From positions 124,001-188,000 of the forward strand of contig JALHOF010000010.1 of NCBI GenBank assembly GCA_022843145.1: a stretch of 64,000 nt of DNA, given 5' to 3'. This document shows, piece by piece, positions 26,725-36,333 of this stretch (positions are counted from its first letter, which is position 1; each line of letters starts with the position of its first letter). The notes under the pieces are model-generated. The model saw only the letters and a program-made list of their open reading frames with translations. It did not search any database and was not told the origin of the DNA. Source of the stretch: Hyphomicrobium sp. (GTDB lineage: Bacteria > Pseudomonadota > Alphaproteobacteria > Rhizobiales > Hyphomicrobiaceae). Position numbers and translations under genes: made by a program.

Positions 26725-27187
26725 CCCCGCCCGTCTGCCCCGCGCGCCATCCCCTGGTCACGCCTGCACGTCTCACTCACCGCCAGACAGCTTCGAGTCA
26801 TACCGCAAATCGAAACAAAACCTCAAACGGCATTTGCGAAATTAACCTTTGGCCCGATAGGTTTGCGGTGACAACTCCGATCAGCCGCACGGTCCGGACA
26901 GCCAGTCATGCCCGCGCGTCCGGCCGCGACTCGATCGTCCCCCATCCCCGGGTAGGTCCGCTTTGGGGCGAAACCAAGGTTCGCGGTGCGGTGGTGCACT
27001 GACAATCATTGAAATTCAGTTGCCGGATTGCGTCGAATGCCCAGGCCCGGCTTTACGCAGGCTTATCGTCGCCGTGAGATCATTTGCCGTGATCGAACAG
27101 ATCGCGCGGCGATACTCCCCGCGTCAGCCGTTGCCTCCGGGCTTCGCCTGCCGAATGGACCGCCCGCGGGAGCTCAAGGAGCGTGGC
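26725..27187. other. Divergent intergenic region between the coiled-coil and Hpt genes
   Basis: 463 bp without a convincing gene. An AT-rich island at about 26805-26870 (AAACAAAACCTCAAACGGCA) is the likely promoter zone of the coiled-coil gene. I see no clear operator. Confidence 0.4.
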
Positions 27188-27598
27188 ATGGACGGCAGCG
27201 GCGGCGCGAGCACCCATTTCGAGACGGCTTTCGCGGGCGTGAGCCCCGACTGCTGTGTGAAGCCGATCGATCGCAAGCACCTGGCCCGGTACACCCTCGG
27301 CAATATGGCGCTGGAAGAAGAAATTCTGGGGCTATTTCTGGAGCAGCTTCCGAAGACCATCGCGGCGCTGCGCACGGCTGCCTCAGATCGCGACTGGACC
27401 GTGGCCGCCCATACGCTGAAGGGGTCGAGCCGCTGCGTCGGCGCCTGGCGCCTGGCGCGGACGGGCGAGCAGGCCGAACGCCTGGGTGGGATCGCGAACC
27501 GCCGTGCCTGCCTCGAGGCGGTGCTGCGCATCGAAGCCGCCGCCGAGGAAGCCCGTGCGTTCATTGCCGAGATCACCGCCTGTCCGGCCGCGAACTGA
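27188..27598 (+). CDS. Hpt domain phosphotransfer protein
   Basis: 136 residues, a single four-helix histidine phosphotransfer domain. The phospho-accepting His is H75 in AAHTLKGSSRCVGAWRLA. AAGGAG stands 6 bases before the ATG at 27188; further upstream starts have nothing similar. Such proteins carry phosphate between hybrid kinases and response regulators. The neighbour on the other side of the promoter region is the polarity-type protein, so a role in a polarity or cell-cycle phosphorelay is possible, but no kinase is in the window. Confidence 0.87.
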   Translation: MDGSGGASTHFETAFAGVSPDCCVKPIDRKHLARYTLGNMALEEEILGLFLEQLPKTIAALRTAASDRDWTVAAHTLKGSSRCVGAWRLARTGEQAERLGGIANRRACLEAVLRIEAAAEEARAFIAEITACPAAN

Positions 27599-27837
27599 TC
27601 CAGCACTCAAATCATCGCCCTCGCCCGCCATCAAACTTTGGCAGGGCGACCGGCCGGCCGACGTCAGCGAGCCATGGAGCGTCATCGCCGCGTCTTGAAC
27701 TTACGAGGGCCAGCCGCTAAGACGCGAAAAACGCGAGCGCAGATCTTCCTACCCTGCCGATCGTGTTCGGAGCACGCGACGGCAGGCATAAAGCTTGCCG
27801 CGCGCCGCAATCAGCAGACGGAGCGGCACGACAGTCC

Positions 27838-28158
27838 ATGGCAAAGATCACGTTCATTCAGCCTGACGGTTCTCAGCAGACCGTCGAGGCCAAGACCGGC
27901 ATGACGGTAATGGAAGCCGCCAAACTCAACGACATCGCCGGTATCGAGGCCGAATGCGGCGGCGCATGCGCCTGCGCCACGTGCCACGTCTACGTCGATG
28001 CCGCCTGGCGTGAAAAGACCGGCAAGCCGGCCGAGATGGAAGAAGATATGCTCGATTTCGCGTTCGACGTGCGCGACGAAAGCCGGCTGAGCTGTCAGAT
28101 CAAGGTATCGGACGCCATCGACGGGCTCGTATTGCGCGTGCCGTCGAAGCAGTTCTGA
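27838..28158 (+). CDS. 2Fe-2S ferredoxin, adrenodoxin/FdxB type
   Basis: 106 residues. Cluster ligands C40, C46, C49 and C86 appear as [15 protein letters not shown] and LSCQIKV, with an extra Cys at 44. The sequence has the vertebrate/bacterial adrenodoxin-like fold pattern ([20 protein letters not shown]). It is a soluble one-electron carrier. A ferredoxin-NADP reductase gene follows 74 bp downstream, so the two probably make an electron-delivery chain, perhaps to a P450, Rieske oxygenase or Fe-S assembly enzyme encoded elsewhere. Confidence 0.93.
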   Translation: MAKITFIQPDGSQQTVEAKTGMTVMEAAKLNDIAGIEAECGGACACATCHVYVDAAWREKTGKPAEMEEDMLDFAFDVRDESRLSCQIKVSDAIDGLVLRVPSKQF

Positions 28159-28220
28159 CGCGGCCGCGTCATCCGGGGCAAAGAGAACTTCACGGTCAAC
28201 GGACCGCGCGACAACCATGA

Positions 28221-30597
<2,377 letters not shown>

Positions 30598-30659
30598 GGA
30601 GCAATATCAGCAAGCGGCGTGCCACGCGGACGCGGCATTCATGGTTAACACCGAGGGTG

Positions 30660-31025
30660 TCAGATATGGGCGATCTCGAACACGATCAGCAACAGCAGCG
30701 CCGCGACGAGCAGCCACAGGATCGACTGGCCGCGACGGGTCTGCACGCCCTTGCTCAACACCATGTGCGAAATCAACATGGCGACGGCGGCGACATTGAC
30801 GAGAAAGCAGCCGGCGAGACCGAGCCCGCGCGAGGCGCCTCCAAAGCGGCCCTCGAGATAGGTGGCTGCAGCAAGACCGATCAACACGGCACCGAGCAGA
30901 CGCGGCCAGAACCCGCTGTCAGTGCCCGGCAAGCCGAAAAGGCGGATTGCCGTCAACGGCGTCAGGACCAACACGAGGCCGCCGGAGAACTTCAACAGCG
31001 TCTCGATCCAGAGCAGCTGTTGCAC
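30660..31025 (-). CDS. Four-helix integral membrane protein, unknown function
   Basis: 121 residues with four hydrophobic segments (FSGGLVLVLTPLTAIRLFGL, LLGAVLIGLAAATYLEG, LGLAGCFLVNVAAVAMLISHM, ILWLLVAALLLLIVFEIAHI). It resembles small uncharacterised proteins of Hyphomicrobiales, but I cannot name a family. It stands 53 bp downstream of the lipoprotein gene on the same strand and 62 bp before the acetyltransferase, so all three may be co-transcribed. Confidence 0.7.
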   Translation of the reverse strand: MQQLLWIETLLKFSGGLVLVLTPLTAIRLFGLPGTDSGFWPRLLGAVLIGLAAATYLEGRFGGASRGLGLAGCFLVNVAAVAMLISHMVLSKGVQTRRGQSILWLLVAALLLLIVFEIAHI

Positions 31026-31078
31026 GCGGAACGTCCTTCAAAGGTACGGCGGCGGGCACGCTGCCGCGCTGCTTGCGG

Positions 31079-31600
31079 TCAGTTGGCCGATTTCGACGCC
31101 GCGGTGCGGCTCTCGTCATTCGGCGACTGGCCGCCGAAGCTGAAGAGGCCATCGTCTTCCTTCGCGAAGCTGCGCGGTCGGCTGGGGGTGAAGTCACCGG
31201 CGAGATGCCGGTTGAGATCGCCACGGATGTAGGCGATGCGGTCGTCGGAGCAGTAGTCCTCGGACTTGGCGATCGCCTTCGCGACGGTCGCCTGCGCGCG
31301 GTCGAACAACGCGCCGGCCTTGGCGACCTCGTCGGTCGGTGTTCCAGCTTGCACTTCAGCGGCGGCAAAGCCGGCCCGTAGACGGGCGGCGTCGAAATTG
31401 AAGCCGCACTTCTGCGCGCGTGCAGTGACGGCGCCTGCCGAGAACGCGCGCGCGGTCGGGTCGTTGCGCGGGGCAGGCGGCGCGGCAGCGGGCTTGTCGC
31501 CGCCACCGAAGAGGGATCCGGTGGTCAAAGCGTTCGAGCCGCAACCGGCAACGGTTGCGGACAGCGCGAGCAGCAACAGGACTGTAGGTCGAGACGTCAT
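31079..31600 (-). CDS. Putative lipoprotein
   Basis: 173 residues. A lipoprotein signal (VLLLLALSATVAGC) puts the acylated cysteine at residue 20. A short Ala/Pro linker is followed by a helical domain with two cysteines (AQKCGFNFDAARLRAGF, SEDYCSDDRIAYIRGDL). The C-terminus is Ser/Arg rich. It is probably in the envelope; I do not know the family. Start at 31600 is fixed by the lipobox distance. Confidence 0.75.
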   Translation of the reverse strand: MTSRPTVLLLLALSATVAGCGSNALTTGSLFGGGDKPAAAPPAPRNDPTARAFSAGAVTARAQKCGFNFDAARLRAGFAAAEVQAGTPTDEVAKAGALFDRAQATVAKAIAKSEDYCSDDRIAYIRGDLNRHLAGDFTPSRPRSFAKEDDGLFSFGGQSPNDESRTAASKSAN

Positions 31601-31824
31601 GGGCCAGCCACTCCGATTCGCATCGATCAGCCGAGCGTTCCCGCAACCAGCGCCGGGGTCAATGACGATCCTGCCTTGTTCCTTACATTGACGGCGGAAA
31701 AATGTGCAGATGGTTTGTTTTGCGCAGATTGCCGGCCGACAAGCCGGGGTGCGGTCTGGTGGCCGCCGAGTTCTGCCGTGTCCCGCACGCCGCCCCGCAA
31801 CACGGTTCAGCCGCCCAAATTGAA

Positions 31825-31871
31825 ACTGGCCCCGGCTGAACACCTCAATCGAGGTGCGCGGCGGGGCCAGT
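31825..31871 (-). terminator. Nested inverted repeat after the FadL-type gene, putative terminator
   Basis: Outer arms ACTGGCCCCG (31825-31834) and CGGGGCCAGT (31862-31871) enclose a second perfect hairpin CACCTC-AATC-GAGGTG (31841-31856). On the minus strand it is followed by TTTCAATTT, a weak T-tract. It lies 36 bp beyond the stop of the outer-membrane transporter. Confidence 0.6.
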
Positions 31872-31906
31872 TCAAGCAAGCATCGAGTGGCTAAGCGTAG
31901 AATGGA

Positions 31907-33220
31907 TTAGAATTTCGACTTGAGGCCGACCGAGAGGATGTCGACGCTCGATTCCGCGCGCGCCGTCGAGAACAGCGCCGGGTTGCCGTCGGCCGTCGTG
32001 CGACGGATATCGGCTTCCTCGACGAAGACGTGGCTGTAGGCGAAGTCGAACGTCATCTTGTCGGACCACTTGTAGCTGGCACCGATGGACGCCCAGATGC
32101 GATCGGCGTCGGGGAGCTGGAACAGCCGCTGCTCCGGCTCGCTGATCGGTGAGATCTCGTAGGCGCCGCCGAGGCGAACTGTCAGCTTCTCGTTGACGTC
32201 ATACTCGCCGCCCAGCGAGAAGAACCAACCGTTGTCCCACTGCAGATCGATTGTCACAGGCCCGGCTGGTCCGGGCAATGGAGCGCCGTTGGCGGCGATC
32301 GTCACCGGGATGTTGCCGGCGCGGTTCCACTGCATCCACTCCACGGTCGCGGCGAGGCGCATCACCGGCGAGAGATCTTGCATAATCGACAGCGTGACCT
32401 TGTCGGGTGTGTCGATGTTCGCTTCGATCGGAAGGCCCGGGGGTGCGTTGGACGCTTGCGCCTCACCATCGAGCTGGTGCGTGATGGCCGAGCGCCAGCC
32501 GAGACCGACCGACGTGCTGGGCGACGGACGCCAGTTCACGCCCAGCACCCAACCGAGATCGACGCTGTCGCCTTGAAGCTGCGAGCGGACGCCGGTGCCG
32601 GGATTGCGGGTCTGGAACCGCTGCAGGTCGAGGTACTGGATTTGGATGCCTGCGCCGATCGACAAGCCGGGCATGATCTCGTGCGAGATCGTGGGCGTGG
32701 CGTTGACGCTGAACAGCTTCGCGCCCGTGTTGTAGACCTGACCGGCCCAAAGCTTGTTATCGGGCTGCGTCGCAAGACCGAACTGCGAGTTGATCGAAAG
32801 TGCGAACACCGTCGACGGGCTGATGCGCGCGGCCATGTAGCTGGCCGGCACGACCGCATCGCGGCCAATCTCGACGCTGCAATCCTGCACGGCGCAAGAA
32901 GCTTGACCGCCCAGCGCCGGAGCGAGGTTGGTCATCGTCGTCTTGGATGAAGGCAGGATGAGCGCGTAGTTGCTTTCGAACGTGAGCCCAGCGCCGACGT
33001 AGTTCGATGCGGCCGGGTTCCAGAACATGCTCGACAGGCTTTTGCCACCCGCGGCCGCACCAGCGAACGACATGCCCTGGAAGTGTGTCGACTGTTCGCG
33101 GACTTCGAAGCCACCCGCCAGCGAGGCTGTCGCCGTGGCCAGCATGGCCACGCCAGCGATCGAACCCAGCAGTGCCGTTTTATAGTGCGTCGCGGTGAAG
33201 CTCACATGACCGAAGCGCAT
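31907..33220 (-). CDS. OmpP1/FadL/TodX-family outer-membrane transporter
   Basis: 437 residues. A signal peptide (ALLGSIAGVAMLATATASLA) precedes GGFEVREQSTHFQGMSFAGAAAG, the FadL-type N-terminal hatch start, and a 14-strand-type barrel ending SVDILSVGLKSKF with terminal Phe. The sequence MFWNPAASNYV is the usual NPA motif of the family. It would admit long-chain fatty acids or other hydrophobic compounds. GAGGGGGA precedes the ATG. A cysteine pair in one loop (ASCAVQDCS) may form a disulfide. Confidence 0.92.
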   Translation of the reverse strand: MRFGHVSFTATHYKTALLGSIAGVAMLATATASLAGGFEVREQSTHFQGMSFAGAAAGGKSLSSMFWNPAASNYVGAGLTFESNYALILPSSKTTMTNLAPALGGQASCAVQDCSVEIGRDAVVPASYMAARISPSTVFALSINSQFGLATQPDNKLWAGQVYNTGAKLFSVNATPTISHEIMPGLSIGAGIQIQYLDLQRFQTRNPGTGVRSQLQGDSVDLGWVLGVNWRPSPSTSVGLGWRSAITHQLDGEAQASNAPPGLPIEANIDTPDKVTLSIMQDLSPVMRLAATVEWMQWNRAGNIPVTIAANGAPLPGPAGPVTIDLQWDNGWFFSLGGEYDVNEKLTVRLGGAYEISPISEPEQRLFQLPDADRIWASIGASYKWSDKMTFDFAYSHVFVEEADIRRTTADGNPALFSTARAESSVDILSVGLKSKF

Positions 33221-33469
33221 TGCCGTCCCCCTCGTTCCCGCATTCCGACCGTGAACCGGTCTCGTCGTCGATGCGCAGCGATGCGCCATATTGTTGACGC
33301 ACTCTAGGGTCGTCGCGGGTTGCATCTCAATCGCAATCCACCAATTGATCCGTGTGCAGTGACTTGTTTTTGAGCGCTCTGTGCTTTTGCCGCCACGGAG
33401 TCGCACATCTCGAGTATCCGAGCGGAAACGACGCACACCACGTGAAACCGGGAAATTGGCAAGGTGCGG

Positions 33470-33508
33470 AAAAAGAAAACCGGCCCGGGCGGACCCGGAC
33501 CGGTTCTT
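33470..33508 (-). terminator. Putative rho-independent terminator
   Basis: AACCGG and CCGGTT arms with further CCGGG/CCCGG pairing. On the minus strand the stem is followed by TTTTCTTTTT. It could end the transcript of the 33818-34309 gene after reading through the three hairpin repeats. The 33221-33817 gap holds no credible gene. Confidence 0.7.
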
Positions 33509-33710
33509 CAGCCAGTCAAACCGCGCCACAGGGATAACCCTCGGCGCTCGTCTGACCCTCCCCCCGGAGGCTCGTGGCCGGCAGCGTCGCGCCGGCTGAT
33601 CTGATGCCCGGATACTTGCCGAGGACGGCGCGAAGAGCAACCCACCGTCGCCCCAAGCTGAGGCGAATCACACACGGCGATACCGGTGGGCAACAGTGGG
33701 GTTTTTGGTG

Positions 33711-33819
33711 GGCGCTTCGGTTGCCCACCAGCAACCGCGCTCTTGTCTGGCGCTTCGGTTGCCCACCAGCAACCGCGCTCTACTCAGTGGCGCTTCGGTT
33801 GCCCGCCAGCAACCGCGCT
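33711..33819. repeat. Three hairpin repeats, sister family of the 8-kb array
   Basis: Units start at 33711, 33749 and 33789. Each reads GGCG-CTT-CGGTTGC, loop CCACCA or CCGCCA, GCAACCG-CGCT. Compared with the 8-kb array, one inner base pair has swapped from A-T to T-A on both arms, keeping the stem. The last unit runs into the stop codon of the gene at 33818-34309. Confidence 0.92.
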
Positions 33820-34309
33820 AGCACTTGTCGAGGCCGATGGCGATGCGTGAGATCTCGAAACCGCGCGGGGCAATCGTGATGGACTGCTTGCAATCGGTCA
33901 TGGCAACGCGCATCGCCGCCGAAAAATTATCGCCTTGGATCGAGAGGTTGAAGCCGCCGCTGGTCAGCCGTCCCGACACCGACCCCTGCGCCGCATACGT
34001 CCGCTCCTCCCACTTGCCCGACACTTCATCGCCTTTCACGTCGAGATTGGCGACGGCGTCGATGCGGAAGCTTTGGCTGGCGCAACGCAGGTTCTGTATG
34101 AGTTCCGCGCCGTCCTGCTTGATGAAATATGTGGCGACGCATTTGACCTGTTCGGCGGCGCCGCTGGCCATTGTAATCGAACCCCAACCCGACCAGCGTC
34201 CACTAAACCCATCGATCGATTGAGCCGACAGAGCAGGCGACGCAGGGCCACCCGCAGGCAAAACCGCCAGCAGCAGCGCAAGCGCCGCGCTCCTCGTCAT
34301 CGCGCTCAT
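33818..34309 (-). CDS. Secreted protein of unknown function
   Basis: 163 residues. A signal peptide (ALALLLAVLPAGGPASPALS) precedes a compact, probably beta-rich domain: GFSGRWSGWGSITMASGAAE then VKCVATYF. LRCASQSFRIDAVANLD and SGKWEERTYAAQGSVSGRL follow. GGAG 7 bases upstream supports the ATG at 34309. Four cysteines in the mature part suggest disulfides. It looks like uncharacterised alphaproteobacterial exported proteins; no function can be given. The stop codon abuts the last hairpin repeat. Confidence 0.75.
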   Translation of the reverse strand: MSAMTRSAALALLLAVLPAGGPASPALSAQSIDGFSGRWSGWGSITMASGAAEQVKCVATYFIKQDGAELIQNLRCASQSFRIDAVANLDVKGDEVSGKWEERTYAAQGSVSGRLTSGGFNLSIQGDNFSAAMRVAMTDCKQSITIAPRGFEISRIAIGLDKC

Positions 34310-34399
34310 GTGCGTCTCCATTCCGAATGCCACGCAGTGCGGTACGCGCACATCTTCCGCTGCGGGCGGTAGGTCGTCTATCTCAGCTAGGCGAGAATA

Positions 34400-34413
34400 T
34401 GTGTGGCCACACA
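34400..34413. promoter_or_regulatory. Perfect 14-bp palindrome TGTGTGGCCACACA
   Basis: The palindrome lies 90 bp upstream of the secreted-protein gene (minus strand) and downstream of thiD. A dimeric regulator site is plausible; no regulator is nearby. Confidence 0.4.
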
Positions 34414-34528
34414 ATGGCTTCCAAGGCCACGCTGCAACTATCCCGTCATCGCGCTGTGGAACTGTGGCCGGTGGGCACCGCGCAACGATATGTGGAACGG
34501 TGTTCACGCCGGTGAACGCCACCTGCGC

Positions 34529-35365
34529 TCAAATCGCCGACGGGGTGCGACGGATGGCATAGAGGTGATCCACGGGACCGTTTCCATGGCCGACTTGCAA
34601 CGCCGCGCCGTGCCGCAAGGCTTGCCAGACGAACGCCTTGGCGCGGCGCACCGCTTCGTCGAGCGGCTGGCCGAGTGCGAGGAAAGCCGCGACCGCCGCC
34701 GATAGCGTGCAGCCGGTGCCGTGGGTGTTGCGCGTGTCGATGCGCGGCGCGGACAGGTGCAACGGGGGCGATGCCGCCGACACCAGCACGTCGACCACAT
34801 CGTCACCCTCGCCGTGACCGCCTTTGACCAGAACGGACTTCGGACCCATCGCCAGGATCGACAGACCTTGCGCCTCGACTTCGGCAACCGAGCGCGCGCG
34901 CGGCAGGCCGGTCAGCCTTGCGGCTTCGTCGAGATTGGGCGTGACGACGGCAGCGAGCGGCAGCATCAAGCGGCGCACGGCATCGATGGCGTCAGGCGCA
35001 AGCAGCGGATCTCCGGAGGTCGCGACCATCACGGGATCGACGACGAGCGGGCAGAGTTTGTGCCGCGCAATCGCGGCTGCCACAGCCTCGACGGTGGCGC
35101 GGTCGCCGAGCATCCCCGTCTTGATGGCACGGATGTCGAGATCGGCAGCGACGGCCGCGACCTGCTGGGCGATGAAGTCGCCCGGTATCGCGAAAACGCC
35201 TGAAACGCCTTGCGTGTTCTGCGCGGTCAGCGCGGTCAGCACCGACGCGCCGTAGATTCCGAGCGCAGTGAACGTTTTGAGATCGGCCTGGATGCCAGCG
35301 CCGCCCGAGCTGTCCGACCCTGCTATAGTCAGGGCCGTCCTGACGCGTTCGGTTGGCCTTGCCAT
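34529..35365 (-). CDS. thiD: Hydroxymethylpyrimidine/phosphomethylpyrimidine kinase
   Basis: 278 residues. Phosphorylates HMP and HMP-P with ATP in the thiamine pyrimidine branch. Signature segments are AGSDSSGGAGIQADLKTF at the substrate site, VVDPVMVATSGDPLL, VTPNLDEAARLTG and the anion-hole region DTRNTHGTGCTLSAAVAA with its catalytic Asp-equivalent region. The gene follows ccdA by 3 bp on the same strand. No other thi genes or TPP riboswitch are visible. Confidence 0.95.
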   Translation of the reverse strand: MARPTERVRTALTIAGSDSSGGAGIQADLKTFTALGIYGASVLTALTAQNTQGVSGVFAIPGDFIAQQVAAVAADLDIRAIKTGMLGDRATVEAVAAAIARHKLCPLVVDPVMVATSGDPLLAPDAIDAVRRLMLPLAAVVTPNLDEAARLTGLPRARSVAEVEAQGLSILAMGPKSVLVKGGHGEGDDVVDVLVSAASPPLHLSAPRIDTRNTHGTGCTLSAAVAAFLALGQPLDEAVRRAKAFVWQALRHGAALQVGHGNGPVDHLYAIRRTPSAI

Positions 35366-35368
35366 GAG

Positions 35369-36166
35369 CTACTGGCCCGCACCCTTCTTCATGATGTCGG
35401 TCTGCAGGCCCTTCGGCGTGAATTGCTCCTCCAACATGCCGAGCCACGGGAAGGTCTCGATCATCCACTGCCCGAGCCAGTTCATCGAACCGGTCAGGAA
35501 CATGATGCCGGTGATGACGAGAATAGCGCCCATCACCTTCTCCATCGTGCCCAAGTGCCGCTTGAACTTCGACATGAACGACATGAACGGGCGAATGGCG
35601 ACGGCGGCGAGGATGAACGGGATGCCGAGCCCGAGCGAATAGGCGAGCAACAGCGACACGCCGATGGTCAGGCTCGCTTCGTTGGCGGCGACCGCCAGCA
35701 CGGTGGCGAGGATCGGGCCGACGCACGGCGTCCAGCCAAACGCGAAGGCGAGGCCGATCAGGTAGGCGCCGAGGAAGCTCGCCTGCGGCATCTCGCCATG
35801 ATAGCGGGCCTCGGAATAGAGCAGCGGAATCTTCAGGATGCCCAGGAAGTGCAGGCCGAACAGGATGATCACGAGGCCCGCCGCCATCGACAGCTCGGAC
35901 TTGTAGGTCTGGATCATCTGCCCGAACATCGACGCACCCGCGCCGAGCCCGACGAACACGGTGGTGAACCCGAGCACGAAGAACAGCGACGCCACGACGA
36001 CGCGCCGCCAGACCTTGTTCTCGACGCCGCCGTCGGCGAGTTGGTCGATGGTCGTGCCGCCGAGATAGCCCAGGTACGGAGGAACCAGAGGCAACACGCA
36101 TGGGCTGAGGAAGCTGACGAGCCCCGCGACCATCACACCGGCATACATCGAGAAATCAGCGAGCAT
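35369..36166 (-). CDS. ccdA: CcdA/DsbD-family cytochrome c biogenesis protein
   Basis: 265 residues with six predicted membrane helices. The redox pair of the family is C23 (FLSPCVLPLVPPYLGYL) and C148 (FGWTPCVGPIL). CcdA moves reducing equivalents from thioredoxin across the inner membrane to keep apocytochrome c or other periplasmic thiols reduced. AGGGA precedes the ATG at 36166. It is coupled by position to thiD, which is a common arrangement in alphaproteobacteria but without a clear biochemical link. Confidence 0.93.
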   Translation of the reverse strand: MLADFSMYAGVMVAGLVSFLSPCVLPLVPPYLGYLGGTTIDQLADGGVENKVWRRVVVASLFFVLGFTTVFVGLGAGASMFGQMIQTYKSELSMAAGLVIILFGLHFLGILKIPLLYSEARYHGEMPQASFLGAYLIGLAFAFGWTPCVGPILATVLAVAANEASLTIGVSLLLAYSLGLGIPFILAAVAIRPFMSFMSKFKRHLGTMEKVMGAILVITGIMFLTGSMNWLGQWMIETFPWLGMLEEQFTPKGLQTDIMKKGAGQ

Positions 36167-36333
36167 CGCGTCGTCCCTATCGTCGCCGCCACCGCGGCGG
36201 CCGGCGTTCATCCATCTTGATGCCTGAATATGTAGCACCGATCCGCCATATTCGCGCGCGGCAAGTCAACTCGGTGTGGTGTGGCGAGGTCCTCCCAGCT
36301 GTCATACCGGCATTAGGCGCGTAAGGTGGCACT

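Noticed and set aside
23521-26871. 1100-codon plus-strand ORF opposite the giant coiled-coil gene
   Set aside because: Arg/Gly/Val-rich mirror of the helical repeats, without any domain. The minus-strand protein has membrane helices and heptads.
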